Positions 28,640-37,684 of a DNA stretch of 64,000 bases are shown here, piece by piece (position 1 is the stretch's first letter; every line of letters starts with the position of its first letter). Position numbers and translations under genes: made by a program. The notes under the pieces are model-generated. The model had not been told where the DNA came from and did no database searches. It was given only the letters and a program-made list of their open reading frames with translations. This stretch comes from Erythrobacter cryptus DSM 12079 (lineage in GTDB: Bacteria; Pseudomonadota; Alphaproteobacteria; Sphingomonadales; Sphingomonadaceae). Where the stretch lies: contig NZ_AUHC01000005.1 in the NCBI RefSeq assembly GCF_000422985.1, positions 1-64,000 of the forward strand, read 5' to 3'.

Positions 28640-29425
28640 CTATCCGGCCGCATCTGCCGCGGCCGCGCTCCCCCCGTTGGTCTCGGCGCCTTCCTCCTTG
28701 AGCAGCTTGCCCACATCCTCGACCGCGTCAACGCCAAGCAGCCCGGCCATCTGCCGCGCGCGTGAGCGCAGGGTTTCAGAGAGGCTCTCATCCTTGGCGA
28801 TCGCGGCAAACAGCTTGCCCGCCTCGGCGCGATTGCCATTTTCAAGGTGGGCCATCGCCACCAGCTCCGCCGCGCTGCCAAACAGCGCCTGGCCGGGTTT
28901 GGCCAAGGGCGCGAGGCGGGCGATCACCTCGGTGGGCTTCATGCTGTCAAACCCGAGCGTGACCTCGCGCAGCAGCGCCAGATCGCGCAGCGCCGGCGGC
29001 GTTTCCGGATCGCTGGCAATCGCCTTGTAAAGCACCCGAGCGCGGGCCGGATCGCGCTCCTCGATGGCGTTGCTTGCCTCGATGAAGCGAGCCGCCGCGC
29101 GCGCCCCGGGTGAGGCCTCGCCACTCAGCAGGGGCGCGATCTTCTGGTTCGATGTGGCAAAATCGCGCTGCTCGGCATAGTCAAGCGCGGAGATCAGCGT
29201 CTCGGACTGGGCCTCGAGCTGGCCCTCGCGCCAGTTGTGCCACAGCATGTAGGCCCCCAGAGCCGCGATCAGCGCGACGATCCCGCCGAGCAGCTTCCAC
29301 CCATGTTCGCGCAGGAAGGTGAGCAGCGCATCCTCGCGCACCGCCTCGTCGATCTCGCGGATCAGCACCTCGTCCTCGGCCGAGGCGGTCGGGACAGGAG
29401 GACGAGAGGTGGGAATGCGTGCCAT
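28640..29425 (-). CDS. YfgM-like tetratricopeptide membrane protein
   Basis: A 261-residue protein with one N-terminal membrane anchor (LLGGIVALIAALGAYMLWHNW, about residues 47-67) and periplasmic TPR-like helices (RFIEASNAIEERDPARARVL, ELVAMAHLENGNRAEAGKLF). This is the TPR_21/YfgM arrangement; YfgM works with PpiD at the SecYEG translocon. The last 20 residues are a Gly/Ala tail. It forms an operon with bamB. Without an alignment the assignment rests on architecture and gene order. Confidence 0.8.
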   Translation of the reverse strand: MARIPTSRPPVPTASAEDEVLIREIDEAVREDALLTFLREHGWKLLGGIVALIAALGAYMLWHNWREGQLEAQSETLISALDYAEQRDFATSNQKIAPLLSGEASPGARAAARFIEASNAIEERDPARARVLYKAIASDPETPPALRDLALLREVTLGFDSMKPTEVIARLAPLAKPGQALFGSAAELVAMAHLENGNRAEAGKLFAAIAKDESLSETLRSRARQMAGLLGVDAVEDVGKLLKEEGAETNGGSAAAADAAG

Positions 29426-29453
29426 GGATGGGCCTGTGATCCTTGCCGTGGGT

Positions 29454-29476
29454 CGGCCCGCCGATCAGGCGGGCCG
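29454..29476. terminator. Perfect 9-bp hairpin between the glycosyltransferase and YfgM-like genes
   Basis: CGGCCCGCC-GATCA-GGCGGGCCG sits downstream of the glycosyltransferase stop and upstream of the YfgM-like ATG (both on the reverse strand). There is no T-run on either side, so it may be a weak or Rho-assisted terminator, or only a transcript-end stabiliser. The gap 29426-29592 shows nothing else. Confidence 0.4.
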
Positions 29477-29592
29477 GTGAGCGCGCTCTTTAGGCAGGTG
29501 CTGCCTTGCGCGCAATGGCAGGCTGAGCCCCGTGCCCGGCGGCCCACCGCTTCGTGCAGCACGATTGAACCGGGGATGAAGCGCCGCGCCGC

Positions 29593-30732
29593 TCAGATCG
29601 CCCGCCCGATTGCCGCGCCATAAGCGGCGCGATAGGCCGCGAGCATCGCAGCAAAATCATAATGCGTCCGGGCATGGGCGCGGTTGGCTGCGCCCAGCGC
29701 AGCGCGCAGCGCAGGATCGCCCGCCAGCCGCGCGAGCGCGGCCCCCAGCGCGGCGCCATCGCCCGGCGGCACCACCAGCGCGCGGTTGGGCTCGGAGAGC
29801 ATGGCCCGCACATCGCCGACATCGGGCGCGGCCACCGGTAGGCCCGCGGCCATCGCCTCGGCCAGCGCAAGCGGAAACTGTTCCGAGCGCGAGGACAGCG
29901 CGAAGATGTCGAACAGGCCCACCACCCGCGCGGGATCAACCCGCCCCGGGAGATGCACCCTGTCCATCAGCCCATGGGCCGCCGCCGCAGCCCGGATCGC
30001 CGCTTCCTCCGGCCCCTCGCCGCAGATGACGAGGTGCCATTCGGGGGACAAGGCGGCACAGGCCTTGACGAGGAGCGGCAGGTTCTTGACCGCGCGCAGG
30101 CCGGCGAGCGTGCCAACCCAGTGCGTGCCCGGCGCCTTGGCGAGCGGCAGCGCGGCCGGATCGGGCGGAGCGGCAAAGGCAGCGGTGTCGATCCCGTTGG
30201 CAATCCGCAGCACCCGCCCGCGCGGCTGGCGCCAGGCACCAAGCGCGATGCGCTCAAGCCCGTGCGAGGGCACGATCAGCCGCGCCGCCGTGCCCAGGCC
30301 CACGCGGCGGTAGAGATTGCGCTGCGGTTTGAGGCCCGCCGCCTCGTCCTCGTTGAAACCATCTTCGTGGTGGATGAGCGGTGCAAGCCCAAGCGCGCGT
30401 GCAAACAGGCGATGGGCCATCACCACGTCCATCGCTCCCCAATTGTAGGTGAGGATGAGGTCATGCCCGCGCATCGCTCGGGCCAGGGCCCACAGCCGCG
30501 CCGGGCTGGGCCGGCCCTTGAGCGGGGGGAAATCCTCGGGGAAGCTTGCCGCCACCCCGGGATCGATCAGGGCGCGCGCCCCCAGTGCCCCAGGCTCGGC
30601 GGAAATCACGCTGTGCGCAAGGCCCTCGCCCAGCGCATTCATCAGCCGCACGCAGCGCACCTCCTTGCCCCCGGCATCGAAGGTCGAATGGCAATGAAGG
30701 ACGCGAAGGCGCCCGCGGGCGGGTGGGTTCAC
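29593..30732 (-). CDS. GT4-type glycosyltransferase
   Basis: A 379-residue GT-B enzyme. The N-terminus reads RVLHCHSTFDAGGKEVRCVR, the acceptor side. The C-terminal donor-binding part has THWVGTLAGLRAVKNLPLLV and SEQFPLALAEAMAAGLPVAA, matching the EX7E region of GT4 enzymes. The sugar and acceptor cannot be told; an envelope polysaccharide is a guess. The start is GTG 30732, whose GTGA overlaps the stop of the upstream hydrolase, so the two are coupled. Confidence 0.85.
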   Translation of the reverse strand: MNPPARGRLRVLHCHSTFDAGGKEVRCVRLMNALGEGLAHSVISAEPGALGARALIDPGVAASFPEDFPPLKGRPSPARLWALARAMRGHDLILTYNWGAMDVVMAHRLFARALGLAPLIHHEDGFNEDEAAGLKPQRNLYRRVGLGTAARLIVPSHGLERIALGAWRQPRGRVLRIANGIDTAAFAAPPDPAALPLAKAPGTHWVGTLAGLRAVKNLPLLVKACAALSPEWHLVICGEGPEEAAIRAAAAAHGLMDRVHLPGRVDPARVVGLFDIFALSSRSEQFPLALAEAMAAGLPVAAPDVGDVRAMLSEPNRALVVPPGDGAALGAALARLAGDPALRAALGAANRAHARTHYDFAAMLAAYRAAYGAAIGRAI

Positions 30733-31595
30733 GCGACCTCGTCCAGCAGGGCGTGGATCGCGGCGCGCACCTCGGGCTCGTCGAGCGTCGGAGCGTGGCC
30801 CACCCGCGGCACGGTGATGGTCCGCATCTTTGGGTTGCGCGCTGCCATGCGCTTGACCGTCTCCGCGCTCAGGAGATCGGACAATTCCCCGCGCACCAGC
30901 AGCATCGGCACGCCCACCAGGGCCTCGAAGGCGAGCCACAGATTGGGCGGCGCGGCATTGCCGGGCCGGGCGAAAGGCTCGGCAATCGCCATGTCGTAAT
31001 CGAAGCTGATCCGTCCGTTCTGGGTAACCACCATGGTGCGCTTGGCCAGCTCGAGCCACTGGTCGAGCGTGTAATCGGGAAAGGCCGCGCCGTGGGTTTC
31101 GGCCAGCGCCCTGGCGGCGTGCACCCAGGTGGGAAAGCTGCGCCCATGCCCGACATAGCCGGCAATGCGCTGCAACCCCTCCGGCGCGATCTCCGGGCCG
31201 ATGTCGTTCAGCACCACTGCGGCCATGCGCCCGGGCTGCGCCTGGGCCATCAGCATGATCATCAGCCCGCCCATCGAGGTCCCAATGGCGATGAAGCGGG
31301 TGATCGCTTGCTCGGCCAGCAGCTTTTCCACATCCGCGACATACGTGGCTGGGGTGTAGGTTTCGGGATCACGGGCATAGTCGCTCTGCCCGCGCCCGCG
31401 CATTTCGGGCACGATCACCCGGCGCTTGGCGCTCAGATCCTCGGCCAGCGCAGCAAAATCACGGGCATTGCGGGTCAGGCCATGCAGGCACAGCACCGGC
31501 AGGGCGCTGCTGCCTTCAGGCCCCGGATAGTTGCGATAGTGCAGGTTGAGGCCATCGCTGCTGGTCCAGAAGCGATCTTCGTAAAGTGCAGCCAT
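30729..31595 (-). CDS. Alpha/beta hydrolase
   Basis: A 288-residue alpha/beta-fold hydrolase. The oxyanion region is VLCLHGLTRNARDFA, the nucleophile elbow is AIGTSMGGLM (Ser in GTSMG), the acid lies in LLVRGELSDLLS and the histidine in RVGHAPTLDEPE. It resembles esterases and epoxide-hydrolase-like proteins. The start ATG at 31595 opens MAALYEDRFWTSSDGLNLHY; the open frame runs upstream without a plausible start. The 92-nt gap to selO, which runs the other way, must carry both promoters. Confidence 0.88.
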   Translation of the reverse strand: MAALYEDRFWTSSDGLNLHYRNYPGPEGSSALPVLCLHGLTRNARDFAALAEDLSAKRRVIVPEMRGRGQSDYARDPETYTPATYVADVEKLLAEQAITRFIAIGTSMGGLMIMLMAQAQPGRMAAVVLNDIGPEIAPEGLQRIAGYVGHGRSFPTWVHAARALAETHGAAFPDYTLDQWLELAKRTMVVTQNGRISFDYDMAIAEPFARPGNAAPPNLWLAFEALVGVPMLLVRGELSDLLSAETVKRMAARNPKMRTITVPRVGHAPTLDEPEVRAAIHALLDEVA

Positions 31596-31687
31596 GAACG
31601 GCAATTGTCCCCTCGATCGATCCTTGCCGGGAGCATGGCACAGCCGCATGGCTTGCGCACCCCGACGCTTGGTCGCACTATCGCGGG

Positions 31688-33115
31688 ATGAACGCGCCTG
31701 CGCAACTGCCTGATTGGCCCGCCACCTACCGCCCCGATCCGGCGATCCTGCCACTGGCTGGCTGGATCGGCGATGCGGTTGCTGCGGCCGATTTTCCGAC
31801 GGCGCGGCTGCGCTGGCGCAATGACCGGGCAGCGGCGAGCATCGGGCTCGATCACCTCGACGATGAGGCCTGGATTTCGCATTTCGCCCGCTTCACGCCC
31901 CTGCCCGGCAATCTGCCGCAGCCGCTGGCGCTGCGCTATCACGGACATCAGTTCCGGGTTTACAACCCCGAGATCGGCGACGGGCGCGGCTTCCTGTTTG
32001 CGCAGCTGCGCGCCGGCGATGGGCGCTTGCTCGATCTGGGCACCAAGGGATCGGGCACCACCCCCTACAGCCGCTCGGGAGACGGGCGCCTCACGCTCAA
32101 GGGCGCGGTGCGTGAGATCCTCGCCACCGAAATGCTCGAGGCGCTCGGCGTCAACACCTCCAAGACGCTGAGCGTGATCGAGACCGGCGAGGAACTCTGG
32201 CGCAATGACGAGCCTTCGCCCACCCGCTCGGCGGTGCTGGTGCGCCTGTCGCATTCGCATATCCGCATCGGCACCTTCCAGCGCCTCTTGGCGATCGGGG
32301 ATGAAGCGCGCATGGCGGCGCTGGTTGCCTACTGTCTCGCGCAGTTCCCTGGCCCGCCCCCGCCCGACGATGCCCCGGGGCGCGAGCAACCGGCGGTGCA
32401 ATTGCTGCACCAGGTGGTCGAGCGCCTTGCTGATCTTGCCGCCAGCTACATGGTCGCCGGCTTCGTCCACGGGGTGCTCAACACCGACAACATGAACATC
32501 ACCGGCGAGAGTTTCGACTATGGCCCGTGGCGCTGGCTGCCGCGCTGGGATCCGGGCTTTACCGCGGCCTATTTCGATCATGCCGGGCTCTATGCCTTTG
32601 GTCGCCAGCCCGAGGCGATCCACTGGAATTGCGGGCAATTGGCCGTGGCGCTGCGGCTGCTGGCCGACAGCGCCCCGCTGGTGGCAGCGCTCGAGCGTTT
32701 CGGGCCGCTCTACATGGAGCACGTGGCGCGGCGCTGGTGCTGGCGGCTGGGGGTGGCGCCGCGCGGGCTCGAGGAGGATGCGCGGCTTGTCTCCCTGTGC
32801 GAGCGGGACATGCGCGCGGGCGGCTGGCAGCCCGATGCCTTCTTCTTCGCCCATCGCGGCGGGCGCGGGGCCAGGGGCGCGCTGGCCGAAGCGCTCGCCG
32901 CCTATGAGCCGCTGCCAGGCGCGCATCCCTATTGGGCCGAGCCCGCCCCGCAGAGCCTGTTGATCGAGGAGGTCGAGGCGATCTGGGCCGCGATCGATGC
33001 GGCAGATGACTGGGAGCCGCTTTATGCCAAGCTTGCCGCGCTGCGCCGCATGGGCGAGGCCCATGGTCCCGCGCCAGCCCCGGCGGGCCATGCTGCCGCA
33101 CAGGCGCACAAGTGA
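31688..33115 (+). CDS. selO: Protein adenylyltransferase SelO
   Basis: A 475-residue pseudokinase-fold protein that transfers AMP to Ser/Thr/Tyr of target proteins. The length equals that of E. coli YdiU (478). The nucleotide-binding core shows ALRYHGHQFRVYNPEIGDGR, DLGTKGSGTTPYSRSGDGRL and KGAVREILATEMLEALGV, and the metal-binding HGVLNTDNMNITGESFDYGP. The C-terminal Cys of vertebrate SelO is not needed in bacteria and is absent. It is monocistronic. Confidence 0.94.
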   Translation: MNAPAQLPDWPATYRPDPAILPLAGWIGDAVAAADFPTARLRWRNDRAAASIGLDHLDDEAWISHFARFTPLPGNLPQPLALRYHGHQFRVYNPEIGDGRGFLFAQLRAGDGRLLDLGTKGSGTTPYSRSGDGRLTLKGAVREILATEMLEALGVNTSKTLSVIETGEELWRNDEPSPTRSAVLVRLSHSHIRIGTFQRLLAIGDEARMAALVAYCLAQFPGPPPPDDAPGREQPAVQLLHQVVERLADLAASYMVAGFVHGVLNTDNMNITGESFDYGPWRWLPRWDPGFTAAYFDHAGLYAFGRQPEAIHWNCGQLAVALRLLADSAPLVAALERFGPLYMEHVARRWCWRLGVAPRGLEEDARLVSLCERDMRAGGWQPDAFFFAHRGGRGARGALAEALAAYEPLPGAHPYWAEPAPQSLLIEEVEAIWAAIDAADDWEPLYAKLAALRRMGEAHGPAPAPAGHAAAQAHK

Positions 33116-33218
33116 TATCCTTTAGCCTGCCTTACCCTATCTTTTGGCGGCTTTCCGCGATAGCGCTGGCAGCAATCGCGGGCCGGCAACGGGGTGCGGG
33201 CCGCATCATCAAAGGGGC

Positions 33219-34640
33219 ATGGGCAAGGTGAGCGAGCAGCTTCTCATATCCTTTGAACCGGCCAGCGGCGAGGAGCTGTGGCGCGGCGCGCACAGCGATG
33301 TCGAGGCGGCGATCTCGGCCGCGCGCGGTGCCTGGGCAGCCTGGGCAGCACTGCCGCTCGGCACCCGGATCGAGACCTTGCGCAGCTTTGCCAACGAGCT
33401 GCGCCGCGAGGGCGAGGCGCTGGCCGAGCTGATCGGGCGCGAGGTGGGCAAGCCCCTGTGGGAAGCGCGCGGTGAAGTCGATGCCGTGGCGGGCCAGGTC
33501 GATATCGCCGTCCAGGCCTATGCCGAGCGCACCGGCAAGAAGAAGTTCGATGCAGGCGTGGGCGCCAGCGCCGCGGTGCGGCACAAGCCGCACGGGGTGA
33601 TGGCGGTGATCGGCCCCTTCTCCGCTCCGGCGCAGGCGCCTTGCGGCCATATCGTGCCCGCGCTGATCGCGGGCAATGCGGTGCTGTTCAAGCCCTCGGA
33701 AAAGGCACCCGCGGTGGGCGAAGCGCTGGTCGCCTGCTTCCACCGCGCCGGGGTGCCCGAAGCGGTGATCCAGGCAGTGATCGGCGGGCCGGAGGAAGGC
33801 AAGGCGCTGGTCGCCCATCCCGGCGTCGATGGGGTGCTGTTCACCGGATCGGTGCAGGTGGGCCTTGCGATCAACCGCAAGCTTGCCGCCAATCCCGGAA
33901 AGCTGGTCGCGCTCGAGATGGGAGGCAACAACCCGCTGGTGGTGGTGGAGACCCCCAAGCTGGCAGATGCGGCCGCGCTGGTGGTGCAGAGCGCCTTTGC
34001 CTGTGCCGGGCAGCGCTGCACCGCAGCGCGGCGCCTGATTGTCACCCCGGGCGCGCATGACGGGCTGATGGAGCACCTCGTGCCGCTCACCCGCAAGCTG
34101 ATGCTGGGCGATCCGGTGGGCGAGCCGCAGCCCTTCATGGGCCCGGTGATCGACAATGACACCGCCGACCGGCTGGCGGAGAGCTTCCTTGCGCTCCTCA
34201 CCGCGGGCGGGCGCCCGCTCTTGCACATGCGCCGCTCAATGCCCGATCTGCCCTTCATCACCCCGGGCATCATCGATGTCACCGATATCCCCGAGCGGCC
34301 CGATCTCGAGCTTTTCGGACCGGTGCTGCAGGTCATCCGGGTGCCCGATCTCGACGCCGCGATCACCGAGGCCAACAACACCCGCTTTGGCCTTTGCGCC
34401 GCGCTGATCGGCGGCTCGGCCGAGGATTACGGGCGCTTCTGGGCCAATGTCCGCGCCGGGGTGATCAACTGGAACAGCCCCACCACCGCGGTGTCGCCCA
34501 AGGCGCCGCTGGGGGGGATCGGCCTGTCGGGCAACCATCGCCCCGGGGCAGGTTATGCCGCCGATGCCTGCGCCTATCCGGTCGCCAGCACCGAGCTGGA
34601 TCAGCCGCGCGCCAGCCTTGGCCTCGGGGTGCGCTCCTGA
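33219..34640 (+). CDS. astD: Succinylglutamate-semialdehyde dehydrogenase
   Basis: A 473-residue NAD-dependent aldehyde dehydrogenase. The catalytic cysteine is in FACAGQRCTAARR, the general base glutamate is in VALEMGGNNPLV, and GVLFTGSVQVG is the NAD-loop. INWNSPTTAVSPKAPLGGIG is characteristic of AstD. AstD is step 4 of the arginine succinyltransferase pathway, but no astA, astB or astE is found here. The start is ATG 33219 with AAAGGGG just upstream. Confidence 0.9.
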   Translation: MGKVSEQLLISFEPASGEELWRGAHSDVEAAISAARGAWAAWAALPLGTRIETLRSFANELRREGEALAELIGREVGKPLWEARGEVDAVAGQVDIAVQAYAERTGKKKFDAGVGASAAVRHKPHGVMAVIGPFSAPAQAPCGHIVPALIAGNAVLFKPSEKAPAVGEALVACFHRAGVPEAVIQAVIGGPEEGKALVAHPGVDGVLFTGSVQVGLAINRKLAANPGKLVALEMGGNNPLVVVETPKLADAAALVVQSAFACAGQRCTAARRLIVTPGAHDGLMEHLVPLTRKLMLGDPVGEPQPFMGPVIDNDTADRLAESFLALLTAGGRPLLHMRRSMPDLPFITPGIIDVTDIPERPDLELFGPVLQVIRVPDLDAAITEANNTRFGLCAALIGGSAEDYGRFWANVRAGVINWNSPTTAVSPKAPLGGIGLSGNHRPGAGYAADACAYPVASTELDQPRASLGLGVRS

Positions 34641-34648
34641 GACCCGTA

Positions 34649-35368
34649 TCAGGGCGCGCGATAGAGAAGCTCGACCGCGGTCATGCCATGGGCTGCCGGG
34701 CGGGCCAGCACCAGCAGCCGCGCGCCTGCCTTGCCTTGCGCGGCAATGAGCGCGGCGGGAGCGCTGTAACGGGTGGCTGCCAGCCCGGCGCGACGGGCGC
34801 GGACGTAGTGATAATGGAGCACGTCCTCGCCCGCCGCCGGGGTGGCATAGCGGATGATGCGGATGCGGCAGGGGGTCTGATCGGCCCCGGCAGCCTGAAG
34901 CACCATCGCCTGCGGCGGCAGGGCAGCGGCGGGGGGAAGATCGGCAGCGAGCAGAAAATCCTCGCCGAGGCGCCGAGCGCAGGCCGCCGGCGCTCCAAGC
35001 GCAGCGAGCAAGGCGCCCGCATCCGCCTGCGGCCCCGGCGCGCGCGCAAAGGCGGCCTCGGCAGGCGGCGGCAGGGCCGGGATCGGGCCGCCTTCAAGCA
35101 GTGCGATCCGCGCCGCCTCGCGCGCCGCGCGCGCCGCCTCGCGTGTGGCCTTGAACAGCGGCAAGGCGCTGCTGTCAGCCTGGCCGAGGATGGCATTGGC
35201 CTCGTTGCGGCTGGCAAGATCGGGATCGCTCATCAATGGATCGTGGAGCGCCCGGGCAACCACTGGATCGCGCGCCAGCGCCGCCTCCTCACCCGCCCCG
35301 GCGCGCTCGCGCGGAGCGCAGGCCGCCAGCAGCAGGCACAGCAAAGCAAGGGCAAGGATTCGGGCCAC
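34649..35368 (-). CDS. Hypothetical lipoprotein
   Basis: A 239-residue protein with a lipoprotein signal (LALALLCLLLAAC, Cys about 17) and an Ala/Arg-rich body (AREAARIALLEGG). The C-terminal half contains a beta-strand-rich segment (EDVLHYHYVRARRAGLAATR). I do not recognise the family. It converges on astD with an 8-nt gap. Similar short lipoproteins of this kind are known from sphingomonads, but the function is unknown. Confidence 0.7.
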   Translation of the reverse strand: MARILALALLCLLLAACAPRERAGAGEEAALARDPVVARALHDPLMSDPDLASRNEANAILGQADSSALPLFKATREAARAAREAARIALLEGGPIPALPPPAEAAFARAPGPQADAGALLAALGAPAACARRLGEDFLLAADLPPAAALPPQAMVLQAAGADQTPCRIRIIRYATPAAGEDVLHYHYVRARRAGLAATRYSAPAALIAAQGKAGARLLVLARPAAHGMTAVELLYRAP

Positions 35369-35694
35369 GAGCAGGGAAGTGGCACAATATGGTTAAGACT
35401 GCCCCCTGTTCGGGGCTTGGGGCATGGCAAGACGCCCCCGGGCCGCAATCGACCCGGGGGCGCCCCTCACGCCGACCGCAGCCAGCGCGCCGGCAGCCAT
35501 GTGGTGGGCATGGCCGCAAGCCTTTGAACCTTTCGCCATTACCCTTGGCCCGGCGGGTGATTCGCTCTGTCCATTCATCTATAGGAACTCCAAGATGAAC
35601 AACGGCCACTGAGAGGTGACAGCGCCGGTTCAGCCGCAGGGGTGCGCGCCGCAGCGCTTGCGCTGCTCTGCGCCCGTCCCTAACGGCGCTGCGA
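35369..35694. other. 326-nt gene-free region with a strong hairpin
   Basis: No convincing protein gene or tRNA. The main feature is a perfect 10-bp inverted repeat, CGCCCCCGGG (35433-35442) and CCCGGGGGCG (35453-35462), with a 10-nt loop and no T-run. A five-codon open frame (ATG at 35595) and an AGAGGTG sequence follow. The region holds the promoters of both the divergent lipoprotein gene and rarD. It could also hold a small RNA, but this is not shown. Confidence 0.35.
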
Positions 35695-36612
35695 ATGAGC
35701 GCTTCCCCCGCCGCCGCCGCTGCCACTGCTCCCCACAGCCCCGAGCGTACCTCGGGCCTGCTCCCGGCGCTTGGCGCCTACATCATGTGGGGCTTCCTGC
35801 CGCTTTACCTGCTGCTGGTGCGCAGCGTTCCCCCGGTCGAGTTCGTCGGCTGGCGGATCATCTGGACGTTGCCGCTGTGCCTCGCGATCCTCGCCCTGCG
35901 CCGCCAGCTGCCCGAGCTTCGCGCCGCGCTCGCCCGCCCGCGCAGCCTGCTGGCGCTGATGGCCAGCGCCGCGCTGATCGGGATCAACTGGTTCGTCTAT
36001 ATCTGGGCGATCATGGCGGGCGAGGTCTATGCCACCAGCATCGGCTATTACCTCAATCCGCTTCTCAACGTGCTGCTTGGCACCCTGCTGCTGGGCGAGC
36101 AGCTGTCGCGCTGGCAGTGGCTGGCGGTGGCGATCGCCGCGGCTGCCGTGGCGCTGCTTGCCGCCGGGGCGGCGACGAGCCTGTGGATCAGCCTGAGCTT
36201 AAGCCTCACCTTCGCGCTTTATGGGCTGGTGCGCAAACAGGTGGCAGTGGGCGCTCTTGCTGGCCTGACGATCGAGAGTACGCTGCTTGCCATTCCGGCG
36301 GCGGCGGTGGTGGGCTGGTATGCGCTGAGCCCCACAGGTTCGGCCTTCGGCCATGACTGGTGGATGAGCATCCTGATCATCTTCTCCGGCGTCGCCACCG
36401 CGGTGCCGCTGCTGCTGTTCGCGATCGCGGCGCGGCGGATGGACTATTCGACGCTCGGTTTCATCCAGTATCTGGCCCCCACCATCGTCTTCATCCTTGG
36501 CCTCACGGTCTTCCGCCAGCCGCTGGCCCCAGCCAAGCTGGCAAGTTTCATGCTGATCTGGCTGGCGGTGGCGATCTTCGTGGCCGATCTGTGGCGCCGC
36601 CGCCGGGCCTAG
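35695..36612 (+). CDS. rarD: EamA-family transporter RarD
   Basis: A 305-residue membrane protein with ten helices in two EamA halves. The first half has GAYIMWGFLPLYLLLVRSVP and the RarD hallmark INWFVYIWAIMAGEVYATSI; the second ends FIQYLAPTIVFILGLTVFRQ. RarD proteins are thought to export small hydrophobic compounds or antibiotics such as chloramphenicol, though the substrate in this group is unknown. Its stop overlaps the stop of pyrC (CTAG). Confidence 0.88.
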   Translation: MSASPAAAAATAPHSPERTSGLLPALGAYIMWGFLPLYLLLVRSVPPVEFVGWRIIWTLPLCLAILALRRQLPELRAALARPRSLLALMASAALIGINWFVYIWAIMAGEVYATSIGYYLNPLLNVLLGTLLLGEQLSRWQWLAVAIAAAAVALLAAGAATSLWISLSLSLTFALYGLVRKQVAVGALAGLTIESTLLAIPAAAVVGWYALSPTGSAFGHDWWMSILIIFSGVATAVPLLLFAIAARRMDYSTLGFIQYLAPTIVFILGLTVFRQPLAPAKLASFMLIWLAVAIFVADLWRRRRA

Positions 36613-37646
36613 CCGACAAGGCGCCAGCCGAGCCGCTGCCCGGCGTGCCAGGGGACGATTTCCTCCCCGGCCACGGTCAGAACCTCAGGCACATCGGTCT
36701 CCCCCCGCACGAGCGTGATCGTTTCCTCATTGACCGGCAGGCGGTAGAAGGCCGGGCCATGGAGCGCAGCAAAGCCCTCGAACCGCTCGAGAGCGCCCTC
36801 CTCGTCAAACACGGTGACATAGCTTTCAAGCGCAAAGGGCGCGCCGAAGATGCCGGCACAGCCGCAGGCCGCTTCCTTGGCCTTGCGCAGATGCGGGGCG
36901 CTGTCGGTGCCGAGGAAGAACTTGGGATTGCCGCTGGTCGCCGCCTTACGCAGTGCCAGGCGGTGCTCCTCGCGCTTGGCCACCGGCAGGCAGTAATTGT
37001 GCGGCTGGATCCCGCCCACCAGCATGGCATTGCGGTTGATGTGGAGGTGCTGCGGGGTGATGGTGGCAGCCACCTGTGGCCCGGCGCCAAGCACGAAATC
37101 GACCGCATCGGCGGTGGTGATGTGCTCGAACACGATCCGCAGCTTCGGAAAAGCCGCAACAATGGCGCGCAGGTGCCTCTCGATGAACACCTTTTCCCGG
37201 TCGAACACATCGACCGAATGATCGGTCACCTCGCCGTGAATGCACAGCACGATGTCCTCGGCCTCCATCCGCTCGAGCACCGGATGGATCTTCTCGACAT
37301 TGGTCACGCCCGCAGCCGAATTGGTGGTGGCATGGGCAGGATAGAGCTTGGCCGCGGTGAACACCCCCGCCGCCGCGCCGCGGACAAGATCATCGGGATC
37401 GGTGTCATCAGTAAGATAGCAGGTCATCAGCGGCTCGAAGCGCACACCATTCGGCACCGCGGCGCGGATGCGCGCGCGGTAGGCCTCGGCCAGCGCCATG
37501 GTCGTCACCGGCGGGGTGAGATTGGGCATGACGATCGCCCGGGCAAATTGGCGCGCGGTATAGGGCACCACGTCGCGCATGATCTCACCATCGCGAAAGT
37601 GCAGGTGCCAGTCATCGGGGCGGCGGATGGTGAAGCGATCGGTCAT
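36609..37646 (-). CDS. pyrC: Dihydroorotase (class II)
   Basis: A 345-residue amidohydrolase closing carbamoyl-aspartate to dihydroorotate in pyrimidine synthesis. The metal-binding HxH motif is DWHLHFRDG, the carboxylated lysine lies in FTAAKLYPAHATTNS, and further ligands are in VLCIHGEVTDHSVDVFD and FEHITTADAV. FFLGTDSAPH gives the catalytic aspartate. Length equals that of E. coli PyrC (348). It is divergent from ygfZ, 38 nt away. Confidence 0.95.
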   Translation of the reverse strand: MTDRFTIRRPDDWHLHFRDGEIMRDVVPYTARQFARAIVMPNLTPPVTTMALAEAYRARIRAAVPNGVRFEPLMTCYLTDDTDPDDLVRGAAAGVFTAAKLYPAHATTNSAAGVTNVEKIHPVLERMEAEDIVLCIHGEVTDHSVDVFDREKVFIERHLRAIVAAFPKLRIVFEHITTADAVDFVLGAGPQVAATITPQHLHINRNAMLVGGIQPHNYCLPVAKREEHRLALRKAATSGNPKFFLGTDSAPHLRKAKEAACGCAGIFGAPFALESYVTVFDEEGALERFEGFAALHGPAFYRLPVNEETITLVRGETDVPEVLTVAGEEIVPWHAGQRLGWRLVG

Positions 37647-37684
37647 CCCTTCCCCTTAGCCGCGCCGCGCCCTATCTGTCACCC

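Noticed and set aside
29454-29476. Full Rho-independent terminator
   Set aside because: Hairpin is perfect but no T-run follows on either strand; kept only as a weak terminator candidate.
31475-33109. 544-codon reverse frame opposite selO
   Set aside because: Arg/His/Gly-rich shadow; selO has the complete nucleotide-binding core on the forward strand.
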